A stretch of DNA of 48,011 bases from Lachnospiraceae bacterium (GCA_015057665.1 SVDY01000015.1:1-48011); one strand, 5' to 3'. Positions 18,163-26,753 are shown, counted from the stretch's first letter. The notes: generated from the sequence alone by a model not told the origin. Translations and numbers: made by a program.

Positions 18163-18272
18163 ATCTGTCTCCTTTTATTATTCTTTTATCTCCGTTTCGG
18201 AGCGGCATTTCTGCCTGAACACTATCTGTCATACTATTCGAGTCGTAACAGGATGCCTATGGGACTGTCCTG

Positions 18273-19298
18273 CTACTTGTTCGCACCGTCAAACAGTTTA
18301 CTTACACGCTTGGCAACCAAACGGCAGTCAAGCACCTCTTTGCAAGGTTTGTGAATAACCTTACGCATCTGATCCAGTTCTTTTAATTCTTTTTTGTAAA
18401 GTTCCTGGGCTTCCTGCACTGTGATTGGTTTAAAACGAATCTTATGATCTGTTTTTCTTTGTACCAGTTTTGGAATATCTACAGAAGCCACCGTGGCAAT
18501 CTTTGCATAACCGCCTGTTGTCTGACGGTCTGCAAGAAGAATGATCGGTTTTCCGTGAGAAGGAACCTGGATAGAACCGAAAGCTATACCGTCTGAGATA
18601 ATATCAGAAGATTCTTTCGGCGCAATATATGGTCCTTCCAACCGACATCCCATTCTGTCAAAATCACTTGTCACTGTATATTCACTGTTTAAAAATGTCT
18701 CAATTCCCTGTTTGGAGAAACGGTCATCCTGGGGTCCCATAACAACCCGGAGTACAGTTTCGTCTTTTTCAAACTCATTCACATCATCAAGTTCCAGCTT
18801 ACGGGATAAGAAAAACGGAAGATAACGGCGTTTGATACGGAAATTCAAATAATCGCCTTCCTGCAGTTTTCTTCCCTTAAAGCCGCCAATCTTGCTCTTA
18901 AGATTGGTACAGCGGCTTCCCATGACAACCGGTACTTTCAGATAACTGGAAAATGCAATATAGCCGCGGCTTCCTGTTCTGGCACTTTTAAATTTTAAAA
19001 TATCACCCTTATTCATATAAAGAGCTGTATACATTGGAACAGGTTCCTCATTTACTGTCGGCTGGAAATCACCGCCTGTAATGGCGATAATGGTTGCGGA
19101 CGTAAATTCCAGTGTCGGCCCGATCAATGTAAACTCAAGGACAGGTTCATTCTCCGGATTATCAAGAAGCAGATTGGCAATCTTAAATGATCTTACATCC
19201 ATAACTCCCGCTACAGAGAATCCCTGACTCTGATATCCGGTACGTCCAAGATCCTGTACTGTAGTGAGCATACCGCCTTTTAATACTCGAATTCCCAT
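18273..19298 (-). CDS. pxpC: 5-oxoprolinase subunit C (KipA/AHS2 family)
   Basis: 341 residues with the start at 19298, two bases from the pxpB stop. Landmarks are GMLTTVQDLGRTGYQSQGFSV near the N-terminus, LEFTLIGPTLEF, and IASVPSHGKP-type wording here seen as QVPSHGKPIILLADRQTTGG. The family is also annotated as biotin-dependent carboxyltransferase AHS2 because it matches part of urea carboxylase. The ORF start at 19340 is rejected because GGTGAGG sits upstream of the 19298 ATG. Confidence 0.93.
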   Translation of the reverse strand: MGIRVLKGGMLTTVQDLGRTGYQSQGFSVAGVMDVRSFKIANLLLDNPENEPVLEFTLIGPTLEFTSATIIAITGGDFQPTVNEEPVPMYTALYMNKGDILKFKSARTGSRGYIAFSSYLKVPVVMGSRCTNLKSKIGGFKGRKLQEGDYLNFRIKRRYLPFFLSRKLELDDVNEFEKDETVLRVVMGPQDDRFSKQGIETFLNSEYTVTSDFDRMGCRLEGPYIAPKESSDIISDGIAFGSIQVPSHGKPIILLADRQTTGGYAKIATVASVDIPKLVQRKTDHKIRFKPITVQEAQELYKKELKELDQMRKVIHKPCKEVLDCRLVAKRVSKLFDGANK

Positions 19299-19299
19299 A

Positions 19300-20028
19300 T
19301 TACACCTCACCTTCACGAACAGTGCACTGGTATTCGTCACGTTCTACTAATTCTTTGATCCGCATATATTCTTCTTCATCTACCGGAATAAAACGGATAT
19401 AATCTCCGGCACTTAAAAGAATCGGCACTTCTCTGTCCGGATCATATGTTTTCACCGGTGTCATACCCATTAACTGCCATCCTCCCGGAGAATCAAGGGG
19501 ATAGATTCCTGTCTGGGAACCGCCGATTCCCACACTTCCTGCATTGATCTTAAGTCTTGGATTGGCAAGTCTTGGAGTATGAATTCTCTCATCCAGTCCC
19601 CCAAGATAACAAAATCCCGGAAGAAAACCGAGCATATAGATCAGATAATCCCTGGAAGAATGAATCTTAATTACTTCTTCTTCCGTAAGTCCTGCATGCT
19701 CCGCAATATTGGCAAGATCCGGACCATATTCACCGCCGTAGCAGACAGGGATTTCAAATACTCTTCTTCCCGCTTCACCCGTTTTAATATCCATCTTCAA
19801 AAGACGTTTCATTCTCTTGGAAAGTTCGTCGTATGATAAAACCCGGGGATCGTAATTAATCAGAAGAGAACAAAACGCAGGAATAATATCAACAACACCT
19901 TCGATGTGCTGTTCTTTCATCAGCTGGACGGTAGCGGTAATTTTTGCATTGATTTCCGGACTGATCTCATTTCCGAATTCAATAAGCAGGGAAGCATCAC
20001 CTGCCGTCAAAATTTTAATATTCTGCAT
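19300..20028 (-). CDS. pxpB: 5-oxoprolinase subunit B (KipI/AHS1 family)
   Basis: 242 residues. Landmarks include GDASLLIEFGNEISPEINAK at the N-terminus, the central PVCYGGEYGPDL, and FLPGFCYLGGLDERIHTPRLANPR, with the C-terminal SAGDYIRFIPVDEEEY. KipI homologues in Bacillus were first studied as kinase inhibitors, but the conserved role is 5-oxoprolinase activity with PxpA and PxpC. Its stop almost touches the pxpC start, so translation is likely coupled. Confidence 0.94.
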   Translation of the reverse strand: MQNIKILTAGDASLLIEFGNEISPEINAKITATVQLMKEQHIEGVVDIIPAFCSLLINYDPRVLSYDELSKRMKRLLKMDIKTGEAGRRVFEIPVCYGGEYGPDLANIAEHAGLTEEEVIKIHSSRDYLIYMLGFLPGFCYLGGLDERIHTPRLANPRLKINAGSVGIGGSQTGIYPLDSPGGWQLMGMTPVKTYDPDREVPILLSAGDYIRFIPVDEEEYMRIKELVERDEYQCTVREGEV

Positions 20029-20206
20029 AGAATCTCCTTTATCATCATTGGTCTCATCCTAATGGAGAATAAAACCATTTAAAAAGAAATGCCGGAACTT
20101 TTCAAATCCCGGCATTTTTGTTTCTTTCACATTCAGATCGAATACATACCTTTCAACCTTATAAGTTCTTATTATTAAGTCTTACTATTAAAGCATCTTT
20201 TTGCTG

Positions 20207-21412
20207 TTACAGAATTAAAGAACTCATATTATTTAAGAATGTAGTAATTCCAAGATATGCGGAAATAATTACTACGATAACGCCGAGAATAAGAAGCCAG
20301 GTTGGATGATTGTATGTTTCACCCATAATTTTCTTATTCTTTGCTGCAATCAGACAGATTCCCAATGTAATTGGAAGAATCAGACCATTTAATGCGCCTG
20401 CTACTACGAGAAGTGTTGCAGGATTGCCAAGTACTAACATGATAATAGTAGAAACAGCGATAAATCCGATGATGACTTTATTTTCATGTTTTGCAATGGC
20501 AGGATGGAATGTTTTTAAGAAAGATACTGATGTATAAGCTGCACCAATGATGGATGTAATGGCTGCACATAAAAGTACAAGACCTGCAAAACGATATCCA
20601 ATCTCGCCTGCACCCTGACGGAATGCATCTGCAGCAGGGTTGCCGGAATCAAGAACCGCACCCTTTACTACTACACCGAGGATGGCAAGGAATAATAATA
20701 CACGAACCAATGCAGCAATTCCGATACCCATTACGGAACTCTTATTAATCTCTTTTAAGTTTTCCTCTCCTGTAATGCCCGCATCAATAAGTCTGTGTGC
20801 ACCGGAGAATGTGATATAACCGCCTACTGTTCCGCCAAGCAATGTGATGATTGCAGGAACTAATGCGGAATAACCTGTAGCAGGAACAAATGTATTAACT
20901 AAAGCATCTCCTACCGGAGGTTTTACCACGAAAATAACGATCAAAATTAATAGAATCATAAGACCGCCAAGTACCTTTGTCAGCTTATCCATCATTGCTT
21001 TAGCATCCTTTAATACAAATACAAGGATTGCGATTGCACCTGCAAGTACATAACCAATCTCTGTTGGAATTCCAAGCAGTGTGTTAAAACCAAGAGCACC
21101 GCCGCCTACGTTACCGATGTTAAATACGAGACCGCCAAGAGCTACCATAAATGCTACAACAAATCCCAGTCCCGGAAGAAGCTTGTTCGCTACGTCCTGT
21201 CCGCGGAGTCCAGTTACGCAGAGGACTCTCCAGATGTTCATCTGTGCGATTGCCGCAAGAAGAACGGATGCTAAAATTACGAAACCGAAGCTTGCTGCAT
21301 GCTGACCTGTAAAGTTAGCTGTCTGTGTTAAAAAGCCAGGTCCGATTGCTGAAGTGGCCATTAAGAATGCTGCACCAAGAAGTGCGCCGCCGCCTTTTTT
21401 CTTTTCTGTCAT
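20207..21412 (-). CDS. NRAMP-family transporter of the pxp operon (YcsG-like)
   Basis: Membrane transporter of 401 residues with about 11 hydrophobic segments. The first segment region reads ATSAIGPGFLTQTANFTG, and VFNIGNVGGGALGFNTLLG follows. The canonical NRAMP metal-binding DPGN of helix 1 is replaced here by GPGF, and a typical helix-6 metal motif is not obvious, so a metal substrate is doubtful. In Bacillus subtilis the related ycsG sits in the ycsF-kipI-kipA cluster, as here, which suggests that the substrate belongs to the 5-oxoproline pathway; that is inference. It is the first gene of the operon, under the promoter at 21448-21476. Confidence 0.85.
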   Translation of the reverse strand: MTEKKKGGGALLGAAFLMATSAIGPGFLTQTANFTGQHAASFGFVILASVLLAAIAQMNIWRVLCVTGLRGQDVANKLLPGLGFVVAFMVALGGLVFNIGNVGGGALGFNTLLGIPTEIGYVLAGAIAILVFVLKDAKAMMDKLTKVLGGLMILLILIVIFVVKPPVGDALVNTFVPATGYSALVPAIITLLGGTVGGYITFSGAHRLIDAGITGEENLKEINKSSVMGIGIAALVRVLLFLAILGVVVKGAVLDSGNPAADAFRQGAGEIGYRFAGLVLLCAAITSIIGAAYTSVSFLKTFHPAIAKHENKVIIGFIAVSTIIMLVLGNPATLLVVAGALNGLILPITLGICLIAAKNKKIMGETYNHPTWLLILGVIVVIISAYLGITTFLNNMSSLIL

Positions 21413-21447
21413 ATGAAATCACTCACTTTCATTTTATTCTTGGAAAT

Positions 21448-21476
21448 AGTATATCATTGAAACTATTTCATGACAA
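21448..21476 (-). promoter_or_regulatory. Promoter for the NRAMP-pxp-acc operon
   Basis: Minus strand -35 TTGTCA (21471-21476) and -10 TATACT (21448-21453) with a 17-base spacer, 36 bases before the ATG. The spacer contains the palindrome GAAATAGTTTC, and a matching half site lies over the -10, so a repressor could act here. Confidence 0.7.
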
Positions 21477-21547
21477 GGAAAATTTTTCGTCCATTAAAGC
21501 AGTCCAGTGTTAAAGTTTACAATGACAATGTCTTTTTTTATATTCTT

Positions 21548-22522
21548 TCACAGATCAAGAATCACCTTGAGCTCATCCATCAATTCACTGCGCAGCATTA
21601 GAAGCTGTTCCACATGATAATTGGTAATCACGTCCAATTCGTTGATTTCATTGACGTAATTCTCTTTCTCACTCTTTCTTTCTTTTTTGATATCTGCCCC
21701 ACATCTCAAAAGGCGCTCTCTGTTTCTTTCATAAAGCCTTCCCGGATAGGAAAGCTGGCTTAATACCTCCATGTGGGCAATCAGCTCCCTCTCCTTTCCA
21801 ACACAGGTCTTAAAAATCTCCATCTGGCGCTTTTTCTTTGTTTTTCTTAAAATAAAGGACTGACCGGAGAAGATTTTCAGCTGACGTTTCATATCATCAA
21901 TCATCTCCGCCATCTTCACCGTATCCGGAAGATGATCATCTCCGTCAAACATATCTTCCAGGAATAAAAGAAGTTCTTTATCCAGATAATCTATGGTTGC
22001 CTTTATTTTATTGCTGTTGTCATAAGGAAATACCAGAGTATTGATTGCAAGACCCACAAAAAGTCCCACGCCGCTTGCCCATAATCTTCCTATTGCGTAT
22101 TCCAATGGTGCAATATCCGGTGTAGTACACATAATAACTACAATCAGGCAGGGAAGAGCCGGAGAATAGCGGATTTGAAACGCATTATAAAGGGTAATTA
22201 CAAGAACAATACCGATTCCTGCATCTAACATATGCGGGAAAGGCATTGATAGAAGCAAAATACCCAGAATAGTTCCAAAAATCAGGCCGATTACCTGAGT
22301 AAAGCATGCTTCCAATGACCCTTTAAAGGTTGTCTCCATAGTCGCCATGGCACCAAGCATGGCAAAAATCATCTTTGTCGAACTAAGACCAAAGGCAGCA
22401 ATGATCAGCATAGAGATGATGACAGCTGCCGCCGTCTTGATTGTTCGAAGACCGATTCGAAACCGTTTGTAACGAGTCTTAATATAATTAAAATTGTGCT
22501 TCCACTGATTTTTGATATCCAT
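21548..22522 (-). CDS. Aromatic acid exporter family (FUSC/ArAE-like) membrane protein
   Basis: 324 residues. The N-terminal half holds five or six membrane segments (TAAAVIISMLIIAAFGLSS, FTQVIGLIFGTILGILLLSM, ALPCLIVVIMCTTPDIAP, GRLWASGVGLFVGLAINTLVFP), as in the aromatic acid exporter family. The C-terminal half is a cytoplasmic helical domain rich in Lys, Arg and Glu (FILRKTKKKRQMEIFKTC). Substrate unknown. It is a lone gene bounded by a terminator and repeat copy 3 upstream. Confidence 0.85.
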   Translation of the reverse strand: MDIKNQWKHNFNYIKTRYKRFRIGLRTIKTAAAVIISMLIIAAFGLSSTKMIFAMLGAMATMETTFKGSLEACFTQVIGLIFGTILGILLLSMPFPHMLDAGIGIVLVITLYNAFQIRYSPALPCLIVVIMCTTPDIAPLEYAIGRLWASGVGLFVGLAINTLVFPYDNSNKIKATIDYLDKELLLFLEDMFDGDDHLPDTVKMAEMIDDMKRQLKIFSGQSFILRKTKKKRQMEIFKTCVGKERELIAHMEVLSQLSYPGRLYERNRERLLRCGADIKKERKSEKENYVNEINELDVITNYHVEQLLMLRSELMDELKVILDL

Positions 22523-22621
22523 CTTGCTTTCTCCCCTTTTCTGCTACTATAAACTTCTTCTTTGATATTATAGTGTAGCAAATGTGAAAAAACAATGTAC
22601 GCAAAGCTCCTGTCCAAAGAC

Positions 22622-22684
22622 AAAAAAGCCATATATCTAATGAATCCTGTTTTAACACATGAATTCTTTGATATATGGCCTTCT
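22622..22684 (-). terminator. Terminator downstream of the tlpA-like gene
   Basis: 10-bp stem GCCATATATC/GATATATGGC with a long loop. On the minus strand it ends in TTTTTT. It sits below repeat copy 3 and about 75 bases past the tlpA-like stop. Confidence 0.6.
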
Positions 22685-22692
22685 TTTATATT

Positions 22693-22740
22693 CCAGTCCC
22701 GCCCGCAGGACTTGTTGCGGAATCATCCCACATCGATATT
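22693..22740. repeat. Dispersed hairpin repeat, copy 3
   Basis: CCAGTCCC, six bases, AGGACTTG, then TTGCGGAATCATCCC and CATCGATATT. It is less well preserved than copies 2 and 4. It lies between the tlpA-like stop and the exporter gene. Confidence 0.55.
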
Positions 22741-22758
22741 TTTTCTTTCTGTATTCTT

Positions 22759-23415
22759 TTAATCTGCATTGTATATTAATCCGATTGCTTCTTCTAATGT
22801 CTCCCCGTCTATCATTCCTGTGGCACGGGCTACAATATAGCCTTGTGCATCAATAAAATAAGAGGTTGGAAGGGAATATGCTCCGTAAGTAGAAGCTGCA
22901 TCGGAATCCAGATCGTAAAATACAGGAAATGTATATCCCTGCTCCTTAAGAAAGGCATCTGCACTTTCCTTTGTCTCTCTTCCGCTTGTCATGTTGACCA
23001 TCAAAAACTGTACTTCTTCTCCAAGTTCTTTGTATTTTTCTTCAAAATCCGGCATTTCCATCTGACATGGGCCACACCAGCTGGCCCAGAAATTAAGAAC
23101 AACCGGTTTGCCGACAAAATCAAAAAGATGCACTTCTTTGCCCTCTGCATCATAAACGGTAAAATCAAGAGAGGCTACTTTATTTTCCTCCGTCGAATCC
23201 GCATTCTGATTTCCTGTACTATCATCTGTTTTATCCGAGTTCATCTGCTCCTCTTCAGAAAGATTATCTTCTTTATCTGCATCTTCCTGCTGTGCCTGCA
23301 CATCCAGCTGTTCTGCGTCAACTTTGTCCTTCAGGCTGTTGTAAAGCATACCAGCACCGCCAAACAAAAGGATCAGTACCGCCAATAGAATAAAAACTTT
23401 TATTTTCTGGTTCAT
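22759..23415 (-). CDS. TlpA/ResA-like membrane-anchored thioredoxin
   Basis: Extracytoplasmic thiol-disulfide oxidoreductase of 218 residues. One N-terminal membrane segment (VFILLAVLILLFGGAGML) anchors it. An acidic Asp/Glu/Asn/Ser-rich linker spans residues ~30-80. The thioredoxin domain holds the active site WCGPC (Cys114 and Cys117) and a cis-proline region near SLPTSYFID. It lies 9 bases after ccdA, which passes electrons across the membrane to such proteins. Likely roles are reducing disulfides for cytochrome maturation, sporulation or envelope proteins; the client is unknown. Confidence 0.93.
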   Translation of the reverse strand: MNQKIKVFILLAVLILLFGGAGMLYNSLKDKVDAEQLDVQAQQEDADKEDNLSEEEQMNSDKTDDSTGNQNADSTEENKVASLDFTVYDAEGKEVHLFDFVGKPVVLNFWASWCGPCQMEMPDFEEKYKELGEEVQFLMVNMTSGRETKESADAFLKEQGYTFPVFYDLDSDAASTYGAYSLPTSYFIDAQGYIVARATGMIDGETLEEAIGLIYNAD

Positions 23416-23424
23416 AGTTCCTCC

Positions 23425-24096
23425 TTAACTGAGCAGACCGAGCAGTCTTCCAAGAAGTCCCGTTGCCATCAAAATGCCAATCAGAATTAACAGCCCGCCG
23501 CTTATCTTGTTTACTATATCATAGTTCCGTTTTATAAAATCAAAGGTTCCTTTCAGATAATCAATCAACACTGCACTTAAAATGAACGGAATTCCAAGTC
23601 CCAGTGAATATGCCAACAGCATCAGCATTCCCTCTGCCACATGTCCCTGCTGGGAAGCCAGCATAAGGGCTGATCCTAAAAAAGCGCCTACACATGGGGT
23701 CCATCCAATGGAAAAGATGATTCCAAAAAGAACCGATGAGAAAAACCCCATGTTATCTGTCTGAACCGCTCTTTTACTTCCCCGAAACAGATGGATTTTC
23801 AAAATCCCCAGAAAGTTCAGGCCAAAAAGAATAACAATCAGACCGGAAATCAGATTCACCATGGTCTCATATCTGCTAAGCAAACCTCCTATTGTGCCGG
23901 CAAGGGCTCCCAAAGCCACAAACACAAGAGTAAAACCGGTTACAAAACCGAATGCACCAATGAGGCTCTTCTTCACGCTTCGTTCCCCGCCGCCTGCAAA
24001 ATAGGAAATATAGATAGGAAGCATTGGAAGAAGGCAGGGAGAGATAAATGTAATGATTCCTTCTAAAAAAACGATTACGTATTGCATATAGGACAC
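23425..24096 (-). CDS. ccdA: Cytochrome c biogenesis protein CcdA-type electron transporter
   Basis: Membrane thiol transporter of 223 residues with six hydrophobic segments. Conserved motifs are FISPCLLPMLPIYISYFAG near the N-terminus and SIGWTPCVGAFLGSALMLA in the second half, supplying the two redox cysteines of the DsbD-like core. It carries reducing equivalents from cytoplasmic thioredoxin to the TlpA-like partner encoded directly downstream. A GGAGGTGTCC ribosome site precedes the ATG. Confidence 0.94.
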   Translation of the reverse strand: MSYMQYVIVFLEGIITFISPCLLPMLPIYISYFAGGGERSVKKSLIGAFGFVTGFTLVFVALGALAGTIGGLLSRYETMVNLISGLIVILFGLNFLGILKIHLFRGSKRAVQTDNMGFFSSVLFGIIFSIGWTPCVGAFLGSALMLASQQGHVAEGMLMLLAYSLGLGIPFILSAVLIDYLKGTFDFIKRNYDIVNKISGGLLILIGILMATGLLGRLLGLLS

Positions 24097-24154
24097 CTCC
24101 TTCTATCAAAATCAGTAATAATTACTATTTTTATACCTTCATTATAAAAAGAAA

Positions 24155-24191
24155 GAGGACAGATGTCAATCTCTTTTTGACTTCTGTCCTC
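24155..24191 (-). terminator. Strong terminator after the DUF134-NifX gene
   Basis: 37-bp inverted repeat: GAGGACAGA, one mismatch, GTCAA, 7-base loop, then the complements. On the minus strand it runs into a T-rich tail. It separates the DUF134-NifX and ccdA transcripts. Confidence 0.8.
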
Positions 24192-24282
24192 CGCTTTTCC
24201 ATTCATTCTATTCTGTGTAGCACCACTTCATGCATTCTGCATGCATGAAGATAAATAAGCACTTTCCCTTACGATATTATTC

Positions 24283-25068
24283 CTAATGGCAGCTGTGTCC
24301 ACTTCCGCAGCCATGACTTCCACATGCATGGTCGTGGTGGTGATCATGATCATGATGATCACATCTTACATTTGGATTGTAATCTAAGTCACCGGCAAGA
24401 TAAGCTTCCACTGCTCTGTCTGCGTCTCCTGTTACTCCGCCGTAAAGCTTAATTCCTGCTTCCGCAAGAGCCATCTGAGCTCCGCCGCCAATGCCGCCAC
24501 AGATTAACACTTCTGCACTTAATGCATTTAATACACCAGCAAGGGCTCCATGGCCGCTTCCATTTGTATCAACAATGATAGATGTGATGATTTTACCTTC
24601 TTCATCGATCTCATAAACTTTAAAATATTCTGTGTGTCCAAAATGCTGGAAAATCTGTCCGCTGTCATAATCATATGTTACTGCAATTCTCATGGTCATA
24701 TCTCCTTTTTCTTTGCCATATCGGCGATAGTACTGCTGTTTATAACAAGTATCAAATCCACAGGCTGTATCCCGTCCCTGGCACAACCGAAACCGGCCTC
24801 CCTCTATCTTAAGAGAACGCCCCTCTACCAATGCACAGGCAAGCTTTTTCCTCGCCGTATCATATATCTTCTGCACCGTTGTTCTGGCAACCTGCATCCA
24901 TTCGCAGCATTGTTCCTGTGACATGCCTTCTTTGTCAATGAGACGAATGGCTTCATACTCGTCAATTGTCAAAATGACCGGCATCTTCTCTTCTTCCATT
25001 CCTGTAGGCACAAATTCCTGAACTTCCGGAAAATGACATACTCTTCTGCATTTCGTAGGTCGTGGCAT
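24283..25068 (-). CDS. DUF134 helix-turn-helix protein fused to NifB/NifX-type domain
   Basis: 261 residues. Residues 1-100 match the DUF134 DNA-binding family (MPRPTKCRRVCHFPEVQEF; a sigma-region-4-like helix-turn-helix in LTIDEYEAIRLIDKEGMSQE and ARTTVQKIYDTARKKLA). After residue ~125 comes a dinitrogenase iron-molybdenum cofactor-type domain (MRIAVTYDYDSGQIFQHFGH, with CGGIGGGAQMALAEAGI). The last 30 residues are very rich in His, Cys and Gly (HDHDHHHDHACGSHGCG). This suggests a regulator that senses or binds metal or an iron-sulfur species. No nif genes are near. A GGAGG site precedes the start. Confidence 0.88.
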   Translation of the reverse strand: MPRPTKCRRVCHFPEVQEFVPTGMEEEKMPVILTIDEYEAIRLIDKEGMSQEQCCEWMQVARTTVQKIYDTARKKLACALVEGRSLKIEGGRFRLCQGRDTACGFDTCYKQQYYRRYGKEKGDMTMRIAVTYDYDSGQIFQHFGHTEYFKVYEIDEEGKIITSIIVDTNGSGHGALAGVLNALSAEVLICGGIGGGAQMALAEAGIKLYGGVTGDADRAVEAYLAGDLDYNPNVRCDHHDHDHHHDHACGSHGCGSGHSCH

Positions 25069-25098
25069 ATGAATTCCTCCTGTGTTTTCCTACTTCAT

Positions 25099-25126
25099 AT
25101 TATAAAGCATAAATGGCATATGTCAA
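25099..25126 (-). promoter_or_regulatory. Consensus promoter for the DUF134-NifX gene
   Basis: Minus strand -35 TTGACA (25121-25126) and -10 TATAAT (25099-25104) with a 16-base spacer, 31 bases before the ATG. Both boxes match the sigma-A consensus exactly. Confidence 0.85.
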
Positions 25127-25146
25127 TAATCGTTTTTGACATATGC
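25116..25146. promoter_or_regulatory. Inverted repeat operator over the DUF134-NifX -35 box
   Basis: GCATATGTCAA and its exact complement TTGACATATGC around a 9-base centre, in the space shared with glnA. Autoregulation by the DUF134 domain is a reasonable inference. Confidence 0.6.
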
Positions 25147-25268
25147 TATTTACTTTTTCTTTTATTTTTCCCCATTCTTGTATATAAAAAACTGGATATT
25201 AAAAAAAAATCGTGCTAAAATTATAAATTAGAAGAAAATGCATCTTTAAAAAAGGAGGAATTCTTACA

Positions 25269-26693
25269 ATGAAAAAGACTGTACAGGATGTTATGAACCT
25301 GATTCAGGAACATGACATCAAAATGGTAGATTTTAAAATGGTAGACATTAACGGACAGTTCCGTCATGTTACTATCCCTGCAAAACATTTTAGTGAAACT
25401 ACAATGCAAAACGGTATCGGTTTCGATGCTTCCAACTACGGATACGCAGTTGTTGAAAAGAGTGATATGGTATTCATCCCTGATCCTGATACAGCATGTA
25501 TCGATCCTTTCTGTTCCATCCCTACTCTGTCCATGACAGGTAACGCTATGATCATCGATAACCCTGAAAACAGACCACTGGCTCAGTATCCTCGTAATAT
25601 CGTTCTTGCAGCAGAAAAATACATGCAGGATTCCGGCATTGCTGATACAATGCTCATTCTTCCTGAATTTGAATTCTATCTTTTCGATAATGTTGGCTGG
25701 AAAGTTGCTCCTCAGAACATTGGTATGTCCATCGATGCCAATGAAGCTCACTGGAACAGTGATGTAGAAGGCATGGGACGTATCATTCCAAAACAGAAAG
25801 CATACCACGTTGCCAAACCTTTCGACTCCAGTTATGAAGCAAGAAGTGAGATGTGTCTCCTTTTAGAAGAGATGGGTATCACAGTAAAATACCACCATCC
25901 TGAAGTTGGCGGTGCAGGCCAGTTCGAAATCGAGCCACAGCTTGGTCAGATGTCCAAGATGGCAGACGCTTCTATGATGATCAAATATATTATCCACAAC
26001 ACAGCGATGAAATACGGCAAGACAGCTACTTTCATGCCAAAGCCTGTATACGGCGAAGCAGGTAGCGGTATGCACGTTCATATGCTTCTCTTAAAAGACG
26101 GCGAACCAATCTTCTCCGATGACAACGGTTACTCCAACTTAAGTGAAACAGCTCATTACTTCATGGGCGGTCTCTTAAAACACATCGCATCCCTTTGCGC
26201 AATCACAAATCCAAGTACAAACTCCTTCAAGCGTCTTGTACCTGGCTTCGAAGCGCCGGTAACTGTCGGTTACGCAACATCCAACAGAAGTGCGGTTATC
26301 CGTATCCCTGCATATGCAAAAACACCAAATTTACGCCGTTTCGAAATCCGTAACCCGGATGCAACATGTAACCCATACTTCTGCTATGCAGCTCTCTTAA
26401 TGGCTGGTATCGACGGTATCAAGAACAAGATTGACCCACATGCAAACGGCTGGGGACCATACGACGTAAACCTTTACACACTTCCGGAAGAAGAAAAAGC
26501 CAAGTTAAAAGGTCTTCCAACCCGCTTAGAAGATGCTCTCGATGCATTAGAAGCTGATCACGATTACCTTACAGCTGGCGGCGTATTCCCAGAAGAACTG
26601 ATCAAGAACTTCATCAAGACAAAACGTGAAGAATGCAGCCAGATGGCAGCAATCCCTCACCCAGCAGAATTCGACCGTTACTACAACCTGTAA
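25269..26693 (+). CDS. glnA: Glutamine synthetase, type I
   Basis: ATP-dependent synthesis of glutamine from glutamate and ammonia; 474 residues. Landmarks are GSGMHVHMLLLKDGEPIF, NPSTNSFKRLVPGFEAPV, RIPAYAKTPNLRRFEIRNPDA and NPYFCYAALLMAGIDGI. Near the C-terminus it has NLYTLPEEE, which aligns with the adenylylated-tyrosine loop of beta-type GSI; most Firmicutes have the shorter alpha type. It is the only rightward gene in the metabolic region and has an AAGGAGG site. A weak promoter (TGGATA, 17 bases, TAAAAT) lies just upstream. It ends at a terminator shared with the inverted duplication facing purL. Confidence 0.96.
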   Translation: MKKTVQDVMNLIQEHDIKMVDFKMVDINGQFRHVTIPAKHFSETTMQNGIGFDASNYGYAVVEKSDMVFIPDPDTACIDPFCSIPTLSMTGNAMIIDNPENRPLAQYPRNIVLAAEKYMQDSGIADTMLILPEFEFYLFDNVGWKVAPQNIGMSIDANEAHWNSDVEGMGRIIPKQKAYHVAKPFDSSYEARSEMCLLLEEMGITVKYHHPEVGGAGQFEIEPQLGQMSKMADASMMIKYIIHNTAMKYGKTATFMPKPVYGEAGSGMHVHMLLLKDGEPIFSDDNGYSNLSETAHYFMGGLLKHIASLCAITNPSTNSFKRLVPGFEAPVTVGYATSNRSAVIRIPAYAKTPNLRRFEIRNPDATCNPYFCYAALLMAGIDGIKNKIDPHANGWGPYDVNLYTLPEEEKAKLKGLPTRLEDALDALEADHDYLTAGGVFPEELIKNFIKTKREECSQMAAIPHPAEFDRYYNL

Positions 26694-26715
26694 TCGAATT
26701 CATAAACTTAGATGT

Positions 26716-26752
26716 GGCTCCCAGGCGCCTTGCTTGCGGAGCCCTTTTTTTT
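26716..26752 (+). terminator. glnA terminator (left arm of the inverted duplication)
   Basis: GGCTCC/GGAGCC stem followed by eight T. Almost the same hairpin occurs in inverted orientation at 27306-27333 after purL. Confidence 0.85.
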
Positions 26753-26753
26753 G

